Origin: Thalassobacillus pellis
Lineage (GTDB): Bacteria > Bacillota > Bacilli > Bacillales > Halobacillaceae
Reading direction: 5' to 3'
DNA: 64,000 bases
Assembly (NCBI RefSeq): GCF_016908295.1
Contig: NZ_JAFBDO010000008.1
Span: 1-64,000 of the forward strand
In this document: positions 28,319 to 37,000 of the stretch, one piece after another
Position numbering within the stretch: position 1 is the stretch's first letter
Layout: the number at the start of each line of letters is the position of its first letter
Translations under genes and position numbers: made by a program
The notes under the pieces: generated by a model
Databases searched by the model: none
Seen by the model: only the letters and a program-made list of their open reading frames with translations
Told to the model about the DNA's origin: nothing

Positions 28319-28711
28319 ATGAAATTATCTTTTACCAATACAATGATGGAAGCCTTAGGAATGGAAGTTAAGTCGCTGGATAAAAATGAAGTGATTATGA
28401 CCATGCCTGTCACTGCTTCCACCCACCAGCCACTCGGGTTTTTGCATGGAGGGGCAAGCGTCGCTTTAGCTGAATCAGCTGCCAGCATCGGTGCCTTCCA
28501 TAATGTAAATACTGAAACCCATACTGTTTTTGGGGTGGAGATCAATGCCAACCATATCAAAAGCAAGCGGGATGGAACTGTAACTGCAACAGCCGTTCCT
28601 TTTCATATTGGAAGAAATACGATGGTCTGGGAAATAAAAATTACAGATGAAGATGATGCATTGATTTCCATTGCCAGGTGTACGATTGGGGTTGTACCTC
28701 TTAAAACTTAA
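28319..28711 (+). CDS. Hotdog thioesterase, probable DHNA-CoA hydrolase
   Basis: About 130 residues; the ATG at 28319 lies nine bases after AAAGGA and is preferred over one at 28310. PaaI-type hotdog fold: LGFLHGGASVALAESAASIGA carries the catalytic acidic residue (Glu in the ALAES helix) and HGG motif, followed by VEINANHIKS. The B. subtilis homologue YuxO has been proposed as MenI, which releases DHNA from CoA. Placement directly after menA argues for that role here. Confidence 0.82.
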   Translation: MKLSFTNTMMEALGMEVKSLDKNEVIMTMPVTASTHQPLGFLHGGASVALAESAASIGAFHNVNTETHTVFGVEINANHIKSKRDGTVTATAVPFHIGRNTMVWEIKITDEDDALISIARCTIGVVPLKT

Positions 28712-28731
28712 GGCAGGGAAAGGAGATTGCT

Positions 28732-29109
28732 ATGTTTACAAATAAACAGATAAACGAATTCAAAGAGAGATTACTGGAAATGAAGAAGGAAACAGAGAAA
28801 GACTTAGAGGAGTATCGGGGCGGCCCGGCCAACGAAGACTATTCTAACGAAAACACACAAGAATTATCGGATGTTGCAGACCATCCAGCAAATCTTGGAA
28901 CAGAACAATTCGAGCGTGAAAAAGATTATACTTTTTACGAAAAAGCCCGGGAACGTATGATGGAAATTGAGGATGCACTGCAAAGGATAGAAGAAGGAAA
29001 ATATGGTTTTAGCGAAAAATCAGGGGAGCCTATCCCATTAGAACGTCTGGAAGTAGAGCCAACCGCCCGGTTTACCGTCGAAGAAAGCAAAGAAATCAAC
29101 GAACGGTGA
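28732..29109 (+). CDS. yteA: YteA-like DksA/TraR-family protein without zinc cysteines
   Basis: 125 residues. A long N-terminal coiled coil (NEFKERLLEMKKETEKDLEEYR) is followed by the family block TQELSDVADHPANLGTEQFEREKD and EEGKYGFSEKSGEPIPLERLEVEPTARFTV. In DksA/TraR proteins the loop after KYG normally begins with a zinc-binding Cys; here it is Ser and there is no cysteine at all, so no zinc finger can form. The role in Bacillus is not settled. It is next to the men genes as in B. subtilis. AAAGGAG SD. Confidence 0.88.
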   Translation: MFTNKQINEFKERLLEMKKETEKDLEEYRGGPANEDYSNENTQELSDVADHPANLGTEQFEREKDYTFYEKARERMMEIEDALQRIEEGKYGFSEKSGEPIPLERLEVEPTARFTVEESKEINER

Positions 29110-29126
29110 GATAGATTCGTCGACAG

Positions 29127-29160
29127 CTAATGGAAGCAGCCCATGCTTCCATTAGTTATT
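29127..29160 (+). terminator. Terminator after yteA
   Basis: CTAATGGAAGC / GCTTCCATTAG stem (29127-29155) followed by TTATTTTC. Confidence 0.8.
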
Positions 29161-29199
29161 TTCTGTCATCAAGAGCAAGCAGATTACACTAATTTTTAA

Positions 29200-29237
29200 A
29201 AAAGCGGAACAATGAGTGCCAAATTGTTACGCTTTTC
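29200..29237 (-). terminator. Terminator of nucleotidyltransferase gene
   Basis: AAGCG-AACAAT / ATTGTT-CGCTT stem with one internal mismatch; on the minus strand it ends in TTTTTTAAAAATTAG, a usable T tract. Confidence 0.65.
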
Positions 29238-29264
29238 TTTCAAATAATATTTTTTCCATATACT

Positions 29265-30068
29265 TTATTGGTTCTCTGTCAGCTTTTCTACCTGACACTG
29301 TATATAATCCCTCAGCTCACGCAATCCGGAAAGATTTAATCTACTTTTCGTATCATTATATTGGTACTTCCTAAGCACATTCCTGATAGCACTGTGAAAC
29401 TTTTCAGGCAAGTTAGCCAGCCCCCACTTTCCTCCTTCCGTTTTGGAGAAAATCGCTCCCTCTTTTAAGTAACAATAAACCCTTATGATGTTTAATGTGC
29501 AATAAACCGGGTCTTTAGTTATATTATCTACACATTCATTATAATCTCTCATTATGGAATCCAGATAATGGGCTGGAGAAATACTTGGAAACACTTTTGA
29601 TATCGGTTCTCCTAAAAGGGTAATTCCTCTATTTTTTATGATGGTAAGGTGTGCAGCTAAATCGGCATCCCTTAATCCTGCCTGATATATTTTGTTTTCC
29701 TCCCTTTCTCTTAAACTCAACATAAACCTGTTTCTCCAAGCTTCACTATAGTGGAATTCAAACAGGCTAGGATGCTCCCAAGCTTCCAGCTGATTGTGAC
29801 TTAATATACTGACTTCTATAGGGTAAGGGCTATTGGACACCTCCAACATTATATAGGCAAGGTCTTTCCTGACTTCCATATTTAAGCTATTTGACACGAT
29901 AATGATTAAATCAATATCACTTCTTGCTGGATGAAACCCTCCCATGGCTAACGAGCCATGTAGATAGATTCCAATTAGCCTGGCGTGCAGGGTTTCTTGG
30001 AAAATCTTTGATAAGTTATGTACGAAGTTCTTCACATCGGCTGGAGCATTAATCCAACAATTCGGCAC
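29265..30068 (-). CDS. Aminoglycoside nucleotidyltransferase-like protein
   Basis: 267 residues from a GTG with AAGGAG nine bases upstream. The N-terminus has the polymerase-beta-type motif GIYLHGSLAMGGFHPARSDIDLIIIV (GS..G followed by DxD) and the body matches the AadA/ANT(9)/DUF4111 helical domain (NKIYQAGLRDADLAAHLTIIKNRGITLLGEP, YCTLNIIRVYCYL). Relatives adenylylate spectinomycin or streptomycin, but many chromosomal members of this family have unknown substrates, so resistance cannot be assumed. It lies 23 bp after a small gene on the same strand. Confidence 0.85.
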   Translation of the reverse strand: MPNCWINAPADVKNFVHNLSKIFQETLHARLIGIYLHGSLAMGGFHPARSDIDLIIIVSNSLNMEVRKDLAYIMLEVSNSPYPIEVSILSHNQLEAWEHPSLFEFHYSEAWRNRFMLSLREREENKIYQAGLRDADLAAHLTIIKNRGITLLGEPISKVFPSISPAHYLDSIMRDYNECVDNITKDPVYCTLNIIRVYCYLKEGAIFSKTEGGKWGLANLPEKFHSAIRNVLRKYQYNDTKSRLNLSGLRELRDYIQCQVEKLTENQ

Positions 30069-30091
30069 TTCAGACTACTCCTTTTTATCAT

Positions 30092-30424
30092 TTACCTTAC
30101 TTGCTCTACCTCTCCGCCAATTTTCTTTGTAAAAGATTTAGCCAGCGGTTCTATCATTTCTAAATTCCACGAAGCTCTTCTATTCGATGCAATATTTATC
30201 CATAGCCTGGCTTCTTTAGGCCAATATGTAACCTCCAGTACACCCTTTTCCAACGATTTTTTCAGATGCCAATGCACAGATCCTTTTTTTGTACTCAAGG
30301 TTGTTTTTTGAGAAATAGTTAGGTTGTACTCCGATATCACTTTTTCAATTTCCTCCGTGACTAAATCTTCATCCATCGGTTTTATCCGCAGAAGATCAGA
30401 TCTCATGATTTCATACGTTAGCAT
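30092..30424 (-). CDS. Hypothetical protein
   Basis: 110 residues, ATG preceded by AAAGGATG. No signal or membrane segment. The second half reads like a small alpha/beta domain (GSVHWHLKKSLEKGVLEVTYWPKEARLWINIASNRR, IEPLAKSFTKKIGGEVEQ). I do not recognise the family. It is 23 bp upstream of the nucleotidyltransferase gene and probably co-transcribed with it. Confidence 0.65.
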   Translation of the reverse strand: MLTYEIMRSDLLRIKPMDEDLVTEEIEKVISEYNLTISQKTTLSTKKGSVHWHLKKSLEKGVLEVTYWPKEARLWINIASNRRASWNLEMIEPLAKSFTKKIGGEVEQVR

Positions 30425-30539
30425 AGTACATCATCCTTTTTCATTGTCTCCCCCATTTTTTTCTATTATCTATCTATTTTTTCCTTCATTTTTTAAACAA
30501 TTTTCTTCCTGAAAATTATTTGTTTTACCTTAAAACAAG

Positions 30540-30725
30540 AAAGGAGAGCGTTCTATACTCTTCGGTGAGACCCAGAGTTTTTCTATAAGCTTTATTCGTG
30601 TCCCAGGAGCCCTGATCATTCTCTTTCCGCGGACTATTGCTAGAGTCCTCGTGAATAACCACCCTGCGGGTCTCGGTTCGCCCGTTTTTCCGCAGGGAGT
30701 GGCACGGTCTGGTCTCCTTCACTTT
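30540..30725. repeat. Decayed GC-rich intergenic repeat
   Basis: An isolated GC-rich block with internal symmetry: TTTCCGCGGACT near 30627 and ACCCTGCGGGTCTCGGTTCG, TTTCCGCAGGGAGTGGCACG near 30660-30710. It has the look of the Bacillaceae 'CCGCGG ... CCTGCGGG' dispersed repeats represented by family A at 9416 but is too divergent to align by eye along its length. The remainder of 30425-30993 holds hairpins only. Confidence 0.4.
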
Positions 30726-30734
30726 AGCTTATAA

Positions 30735-30793
30735 CCAAAAAAGGCTTTCCTTCATATAGCTCACCATAGCTAGAGGAAGGAGAGCCTTTTTCA
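30735..30793 (+). terminator. Terminator-like hairpin
   Basis: AAAAGGCTTTCCTTC / GAAGGAGAGCCTTTTT with a ~20-base loop and T tract on the plus strand; A tract on the left could make it work on the minus strand too. No obvious plus-strand gene precedes it. Confidence 0.6.
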
Positions 30794-30878
30794 TAATCTG
30801 ACAGGCCGCCGTCACATAAATCGTCTAAAAGGATTCTTATCAATAGAATAATGAGCGCGGTGAAAGGTGAAAGAAATC

Positions 30879-30905
30879 AGGCTGTCGAGAGTTTCTCGAC
30901 AGCCT
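30879..30905 (-). terminator. Hairpin after M42 peptidase gene
   Basis: Perfect 12-bp stem AGGCTGTCGAGA / TCTCGACAGCCT with a three-base loop, 89 bases beyond the M42 peptidase stop. The T content after it on the minus strand is modest (TGATTTCTTTC). Confidence 0.6.
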
Positions 30906-30993
30906 TGAGAGCATTCTATGTTTGTCCTATCTAGGTTCATTTACCATAAGAGGTCGTTTTGTGCTGGTATTTTAAAAGTATTTATACATTGAT

Positions 30994-32052
30994 TCAATCT
31001 TCCAAAGGATTTAGACTTTCTTTTCCTGTCATATTGGCAATCATCTCAACCAGTAAATCGATTTCTTCATCAACATCTTTCATACTGCTAGTTTCCACCG
31101 GGGAATGCATATACCTAAGTGGTAAGGAAACTAAGCTGATTGGCACACCTTTTCCTGTGAGGCGCATACGATCAGCGTCCGTTCCTGTCGATCTTGGTGT
31201 CAGCTCATATTGTACAGCTATATCGAGAGAAGCTGCAGTCTTTTCAAGCATCTGATTGATTTTACGATTGATAGGTGCACCCTTAGCCAGAACAGGACCG
31301 GAATCTAACCGAACATCCCCATACTTATTACGATTGACTCCCGGGTAATCGGTGGCAAAAGTAACATCGCAAGCAATAGCCATTGTCGGTTCGATTCCAG
31401 CTGCAGCAAAGTATGCTCCTCCCATATTCGTTTCCTCATTAACAGTCGAAACGGCATATACACCGACATTAAGTGTTTTCTTCGAGAGACGGCGCAATAC
31501 TTCCCCTACAATGAATGTACCAGTTCGATTATCAAGCCCGCGTCCTGCTATGTACCTGTCCATCATCACTTCAGGTTCTCGTTTATACACGGCAAGGTCA
31601 CCGATCTGAACAAGCTGTTCCATTTCTTCCTGTGATTTCGCACCACAATCGATAAACAGATCTTCAAGTTCAAAATCCCCCTTAATACCGCCATGATGCT
31701 GTGCGTTCACTCCGATTACACCAGTGACCTCTTGCCTATGACCAAGTACAGTCACCTTCATTCCGATAGCCGCTTTTGGATTAATACCTCCCATTTTATC
31801 AAAGTGCAGGTACCCTTGTTCATCAATTCTGTTAATGACCAGGGCTATTTCATCACAATGACCGGCGAGGAGAACTTTGAATTCGGCTTCCGGATTCAAT
31901 ACGGCAATAACATTCCCTGCATTATCCGTCGTCATTTTATCTGCGTACTTTTTCATTTCTTTCATCCACTTTTTTTGGATATTCATTTCCATACTGGATG
32001 GTGATGGCGTTTTTAATAAGTCAAGCAATAATTCTAAGCGCTGTGGTTCCAT
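30994..32052 (-). CDS. M42-family metallo-aminopeptidase
   Basis: About 352 residues from the ATG at 32052, which has GGGAGG nine bases upstream; 72 further bases of open frame lack an SD. Dinuclear-metal residues of clan MH are present: LLAGHCDEIALV (His, then Asp), GRGLDNRTG (bridging Asp), the general base pair in STVNEETNMGGA and ACDVTFATDYPG, and late His in RYMHSPVE. Family members (YsdC, FrvX, PepA-type glutamyl aminopeptidase) cleave N-terminal residues from peptides in the cytoplasm; exact specificity is not visible. Confidence 0.92.
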   Translation of the reverse strand: MEPQRLELLLDLLKTPSPSSMEMNIQKKWMKEMKKYADKMTTDNAGNVIAVLNPEAEFKVLLAGHCDEIALVINRIDEQGYLHFDKMGGINPKAAIGMKVTVLGHRQEVTGVIGVNAQHHGGIKGDFELEDLFIDCGAKSQEEMEQLVQIGDLAVYKREPEVMMDRYIAGRGLDNRTGTFIVGEVLRRLSKKTLNVGVYAVSTVNEETNMGGAYFAAAGIEPTMAIACDVTFATDYPGVNRNKYGDVRLDSGPVLAKGAPINRKINQMLEKTAASLDIAVQYELTPRSTGTDADRMRLTGKGVPISLVSLPLRYMHSPVETSSMKDVDEEIDLLVEMIANMTGKESLNPLED

Positions 32053-32189
32053 TAATGTAACCTCCCTATCTTTTCTTCTATGATACCAAAATAAACTTCC
32101 CTTTGTCAGAGCCTTCCACTTCACGGATGTCAGGAATTTAGATATACTATTACTTACTCAATACCGATAAGAAAGGTAGGTTTATCATC

Positions 32190-32609
32190 GTGGAAATTAC
32201 ATCATCTATTCCACGTCCACTTGTCCGACTAAACCAATGGACTATAATCATAACTGTTCTTTTGACGTGGCTGACTGCCTGGCATTATTTTCTTTTGATT
32301 CCTTTAATATCAGGTATTTCCGGACTTTTATTCGGTTTCCACCCCATAATGGCTATTGGCCGACGATTTTTACGGAAACCACCGAGAAGCTATATACCTG
32401 AAGATTTGGAAGACCAGCAGTTCAATCAAATTATTGCCACCTTCTGTTTGACGATGGCTTACCTTGCTTATACAGGGGAATGGGCAATCATAGGCTATAT
32501 TTTTTCTGCTGTAGTATTTGTCGCTGCCATTGTAGCCATTTGTGGATTTTGCATTGGCTGCTTTATACGATATCAGTGGAAAAGATATCAGCATAAGCGA
32601 GCCCAATAG
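32190..32609 (+). CDS. DUF4395 membrane protein
   Basis: 139 residues from GTG (AAAGGTAGG nine bases upstream). It has four hydrophobic segments in two hairpin pairs, with PRPLVRLNQWTIIITVLLTW at the start and a C-terminal CGFCIGCFIRYQ. This matches the layout of DUF4395, a family often found near thioredoxin-like proteins. A thioredoxin-like gene follows 420 bp downstream, past a terminator. Function is unknown. Confidence 0.75.
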   Translation: MEITSSIPRPLVRLNQWTIIITVLLTWLTAWHYFLLIPLISGISGLLFGFHPIMAIGRRFLRKPPRSYIPEDLEDQQFNQIIATFCLTMAYLAYTGEWAIIGYIFSAVVFVAAIVAICGFCIGCFIRYQWKRYQHKRAQ

Positions 32610-32675
32610 ACTGTTTTGGAGACCACTGAAAACTGAAGGTTTAGTAAAAAGTTTTAGAAAGGTATGAATTTAAAT

Positions 32676-32724
32676 AACCGGTATGTATGGGTTTTATATC
32701 CATACATACCGGTTTGTCTTTTTC
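32676..32724 (+). terminator. Terminator after DUF4395 gene
   Basis: Perfect 15-bp stem AACCGGTATGTATGG / CCATACATACCGGTT (32676-32714) followed by TGTCTTTTTC. Confidence 0.9.
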
Positions 32725-32739
32725 TAAAATATTAATGAT

Positions 32740-32860
32740 CCAAGATGAGTGGGAGGCGGTGAAATCTGTGTGACAGCGCGATCTGAAGCTCCACTTAGTC
32801 ATGTGACTTTCTTGATCAAGAAGGATGGAGACCGCCGTATCCGCCGTAAGGGGGGCTGTG
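32740..32860 (-). repeat. Dispersed intergenic repeat, family A, copy 2
   Basis: In reverse complement this contains CCTTCTTGATCAAGAA, AAGTGGAGCTTCAGATCG, and TCACCGCCTCCCACTCATC, aligning block by block with 9416-9546. The two copies are in opposite orientation about 23 kb apart. No gene is seen in the remainder of 32610-33030. Confidence 0.75.
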
Positions 32861-33030
32861 AGACTCAACAGCAAGACTTTAATAGCATCTTTAAATTATA
32901 AGGGACTCTTTCAGAGACCTTTTCATCTCCCTGCAGGATTTTACCAATTTTATACAATTAAAAATTAATGCATGAATATCTCCTCAATAGGGAAATGGAC
33001 TTTGATGTTATTATCAAGAGGAGGAGCTAT

Positions 33031-33579
33031 ATGACACTGGAAGATTGGTTTAACAAAGGAATTACCGCCCAAGAATATGTTGAATCGATGACTACCTTGA
33101 GTGAGGAACTTATTTATATATATGAACATTTCAAAGTTCCATCGGAGGACGAACATTTATATGAACAGCTACAAAAACAGAACCTGCGTGTCATCGTATT
33201 AACGGAAGACTGGTGTAGCGATGCCATGTTAAATATACCCATTCTACTTAAAATAGCAGAAGCCGGACATATGAACGTGCACATGCTTTACAGAGATGAA
33301 AACCCGGAATTAATGGATCAATATCTGACGGGAAAATCACGCGCCATTCCGATCTTCATTTTTATTAACCCGGAAGGAAAAGAAGTGGCCAGATGGGGAC
33401 CAAGAGCTAAAGAAGTACAGAAATTTATCGACAGATCCAGAAAAGCACTTCCATCAAAAGATAAAAATGACTATGAAAAGAAAGAAAAAGAAATGTTTCA
33501 ATTTATTACGAAGGCCTACCGCGACAACCAAGAATTTTGGAATGATTCCTATCAATCCCTTAAAAAAGCAATTATTTAA
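33031..33579 (+). CDS. Thioredoxin-like protein with WCSD motif
   Basis: About 182 residues from the ATG at 33031, which has AGGAGGAG seven bases upstream; the open frame reaches 63 bases further without an SD. The centre is a thioredoxin fold: LRVIVLTEDWCSDAMLNIPILLKIAE, a later cis-Pro loop AIPIFIFINPEGKEVARWGPR. The active site is WCSD rather than WCxxC, so there is one cysteine only; it cannot run a normal dithiol cycle. The C-terminus is a charged helical extension. Such single-cysteine members are common in Bacillaceae, function unknown. Confidence 0.82.
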   Translation: MTLEDWFNKGITAQEYVESMTTLSEELIYIYEHFKVPSEDEHLYEQLQKQNLRVIVLTEDWCSDAMLNIPILLKIAEAGHMNVHMLYRDENPELMDQYLTGKSRAIPIFIFINPEGKEVARWGPRAKEVQKFIDRSRKALPSKDKNDYEKKEKEMFQFITKAYRDNQEFWNDSYQSLKKAII

Positions 33580-33585
33580 GAACAA

Positions 33586-33780
33586 AAGCGTAAGCGCCTT
33601 GTTCACCCCCGACAAGCTTAAGCCAAGCCTCACCGTGACGTTCTTTGTCACAGAGAGGATCGGCTTAAGACCTCGAGGGGGTAGGCGCTGGAGCTGGATG
33701 AGACAAAAGCGTAAGCGCCTTGCTCACCCCCGACAAGCTTAAGCCAAGCCTCGCCGGATAAGCATATGACTTCGAGTGGA
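33586..33780 (+). repeat. Family B repeat, two tandem copies
   Basis: First copy 33586-33710: AGCGTAAGCGCCTTGTTCAC, CCCCGACAAGCTTAAGCC, then CGGCTTAAGACCTCGAGGGG and GTAGGCGCTGGAGCTGGATG. Second copy from 33711 repeats the left half almost exactly (AAGCGTAAGCGCCTTGCTCA ...) and then decays (GACTTCGAGTGGATAGGAT). Related copies are at 6676 and 9622. The inner segment CACCGTGACGTTCTTTGTCA forms its own small hairpin. Confidence 0.85.
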
Positions 33781-33827
33781 TAGGATAAAGCTTGCTGTAG
33801 AGGTCACATCAAATTTTATTAACAACG

Positions 33828-33872
33828 AAAAAACTCCTTTCTAAGCTGAAAAAAGCATAGAGAGGAGTTTTT
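33828..33872 (+). terminator. Terminator-like hairpin
   Basis: AAAAACTCC-TTTCT / AGA-GAGGAGTTTTTT around an A-rich loop, with T tract on the plus strand and A tract on the other side. It lies between the thioredoxin-like gene and swrC; the 33580-34029 gap holds only repeats and this hairpin. Confidence 0.7.
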
Positions 33873-34029
33873 TATTTGACTACACTAGATACTAACAAAT
33901 CGTTAGCATCGCACTGCAGAATAAAAAATTCAGTTTGGGTTGCCTGTATTAAAACGAATGTATTTATACAGAACAATTTAAGAGAAGCCTAACATATAGA
34001 ACTGCCCCAGAAAGGGACAGTCCCTTAAG

Positions 34030-37000
34030 TCAATCGGTCACTTTGTTTCTGCGAAATTTACTCAATAGTTCATATACTAGTGGAACTATTAATAATGTCA
34101 GCAGTGTAGAGCTTGCTAAACCGCCGATAACAGTGACTCCTAACCCTTTACTGATGATAGAACCGCCTTCTAATCCTAATGCCAGCGGCAGGAGTGCTCC
34201 AATGGTTGCAAGTGCTGTCATAAGGATTGGACGAAGACGTGTCATTCCTGCATCGAGCAATGCTTCTCTGGTCGTGAATCCTTCTTTCTCTCTATGGATG
34301 ACTCGGTCGATCAGGACAATTGCATTGGTTACGACTATTCCGATCAGCATCAGCGCCCCAATCATCGCTGAAATACTCAACGTTTCTCCACTGATTAACA
34401 ACCCAAGTACGGCTCCTATGATCGTAAATGGAAGAGAAAACAATATCGCGAGTGGTGCTAATCCGCCACCAAAGAATATGACTAGAACCAAATAAACAAT
34501 GGCGATAGCAGCGAGCATTGCCAGACCAAGCTGTGTAAATGATTCCTGAATATCTTCTGTAACACCACCCATGGTTATATCTACTCCAGCAGGCGTTTCT
34601 ATAGAATCCAGCTGTTCCTTGACGTCTGCAGACACACTACCTACATCATCGGTAGTTATTTCTGCTTTAACACTGGCGTAAACTCTGCCATCTTTCCTGC
34701 TGATCGTATCCGCAGTCGTTCCTTCCTCTACTTCAGTCACTTCACTGATAGGGATACTTTGTCCGGTCGGAGTCTTGACTTTCCGGGAAGTAAGATCTTC
34801 GATACCGCTATAGCTTTTTTCCTCTACTTCAAGATAGACATTCATCACTTCTCCATCTTTTTCAATGGTTGTAACGACTGGCTGCTGTTGGTGCTGATTC
34901 AGTACCATGCCTAACTGCCCGGCAGTCAATCCTAATTCACTAAGTTTTTCATGGTCAGCAACCAAAGTATATTCCTCATAAGATTCTGCGATACTGGAAT
35001 CAATGTTTCTTAGGTTCTTTTTATCAGAAAGCAGCTCCTCCACATTGGCCACTACTGGTTCGATTTCATTTGTATCTTCCCCATAGACCAATATTTCCAA
35101 TCCGCTGCTCGAACCTGCGCCATGTACATCCTGACTGGACCATGTCCCTTTCTCTGTCTGTTCATTCAAGGAATCGATGACCGTTTGTGTTTCATTTTCA
35201 AAATTCTCTGTTTCACTATCATACTCGACGAAAAATAATGCCTGATTAGAAGCACCAGGATTCATCGGGTTCTCACCACCTACAGAATACTGTATGGTTT
35301 CAGCCCCATCCCGGTTTTCAAAATATTCAGCTGCCTCAATTGCAATATTTTCTACATCTTCTAAAGTCTGGCCAGGCTCAGGGTTATAGGTGGCCATTAC
35401 CATTTTCTGTTCCTGACTTGGCAAAAAGCTCGTTCCGACAAATGGGATAAGCGCGATGCTTCCAATGAGTATAGCTATTGATACTATTGAAGTGATGACC
35501 TTATGGTTCAAGGCACTGTTCAGAAAACCACGGTACATCCTGGCCAGTTTTCCACCTTCTTCGTGTCCTTTTCCTTTTATCTTTGCCTCTTTCAACAAAG
35601 AATGGGACATCATTGGTACAATTGTAATTGCAACGAGCAATGATGCCAGCAAAGCGAAGACAATAGTCAACGCAAAAGGTAAAAAGATTTGTCCTACAGT
35701 GCCTTCAACTAATCCAAGTGGAAGGAAAACAGCAATTGTCACAATTGTGGAGGATAGAATTGGCATGAACATTTCTTTCGTAGCAGACCGGACCAACTCT
35801 TTCCCGGTAAGCTTTTCCCTTGTTAGGGACATTCGTCGATATATATTTTCAACGACAACAATAGAATCATCAACTACACGGCCAATGGCAACAGTCATTG
35901 CACCTAATGTCATAATGTTCAATGTAATACCCATCTGGTTTAGAAGAAGGATGGCTATCAATAAGGATAAGGGGATAGAAATTATTGAAATCACGGTCGT
36001 TTTGAAGTTTCTCAAAAACAGCAAAATGATAAGGACAGCAAAAATCCCGCCGAACAGCGCTTTATTCAGCATGGTGCTGACAGATTCTTCAATTGGCTCT
36101 CCCTGATCAAAGGTATTGATGAAATCTATCCCTGTAAAATCAGATTCTAACTCGGCAGTTTTTTCCTTAACTCGATTAACTACGTCCACTGTGTTTGCTT
36201 GCTGTGATTTGATGATCTGTAAGGAGATTGAGTCTTCTCCATTTGTCCTGGAAATAGACTCGGCTTCTCCAACGATTTGAATGTCAGCAATCTCTTTCAA
36301 CTGTACAGTAGGAATACCATTTACTGCCTTGCCAGCTGACTGTGTTTGTTCCTGCTCCGGCTGTGTTGCGCCTTGCTGGCCCATGTCAGCTGGAGGTGTC
36401 TGGCTCTGGCTTTGCCCTGGAGCAGCTGAAGGGATAGCAGGTATTTCAAGCTCCTCTAGCTCTTCTACACTTCCCAGGTTACCATTGACTACTACAGACT
36501 TCTGAGTGTCATCAAAAGTAAATAATCCAAGCGGGAATGTGGCATCCTGCCCTTTTATCATCTGAGTTACTGTTTCTTGGGTCATTCCGAGTTCGGAAAG
36601 TTTATCTTCTTTATAGTCAATACGCACTTCCTGGATTTGCTGCCCGGATACTTGTACTTCAGCCACACCTTCCAAGCCTTCCAGGGCTGGAACCATAGTC
36701 TCTTCAACTTTTGTTGTCAATTGCTCAAGGGACTGATCCCCATTGATGACACTTAAACTGACCACAGGAAAGGCATTGAAGTTCAAACGTGAAACTGCTG
36801 GTTCTTGAGCACCATCAGGCAATTCCACCTTGCTCACAGCGTCTTTCAGCTCATCCTCTGCTTCGTCCAGGCTTTTATCAAAACTGTATTGTAATTGAAT
36901 CGATGATGCATTTTGATATGACGTTGAACTTACCGATTGTACGCCATTAAGATTTGTAACCTGCTGTTCAATCGGTTTCGAAACCTGTTCTGCCACTTCC

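Noticed and set aside
29265-30068. Naming the nucleotidyltransferase aadA
   Set aside because: The domain fits the family, but substrate residues cannot be judged without alignment and many chromosomal relatives are not resistance enzymes.
30525-30722. A 65-codon minus-strand frame
   Set aside because: It is within the GC-rich repeat, lacks an SD and its translation shows no protein-like pattern.
34043-36505. Long plus-strand frames opposite swrC
   Set aside because: They mirror the codon pattern of the RND pump gene on the other strand and have no SD or domain.
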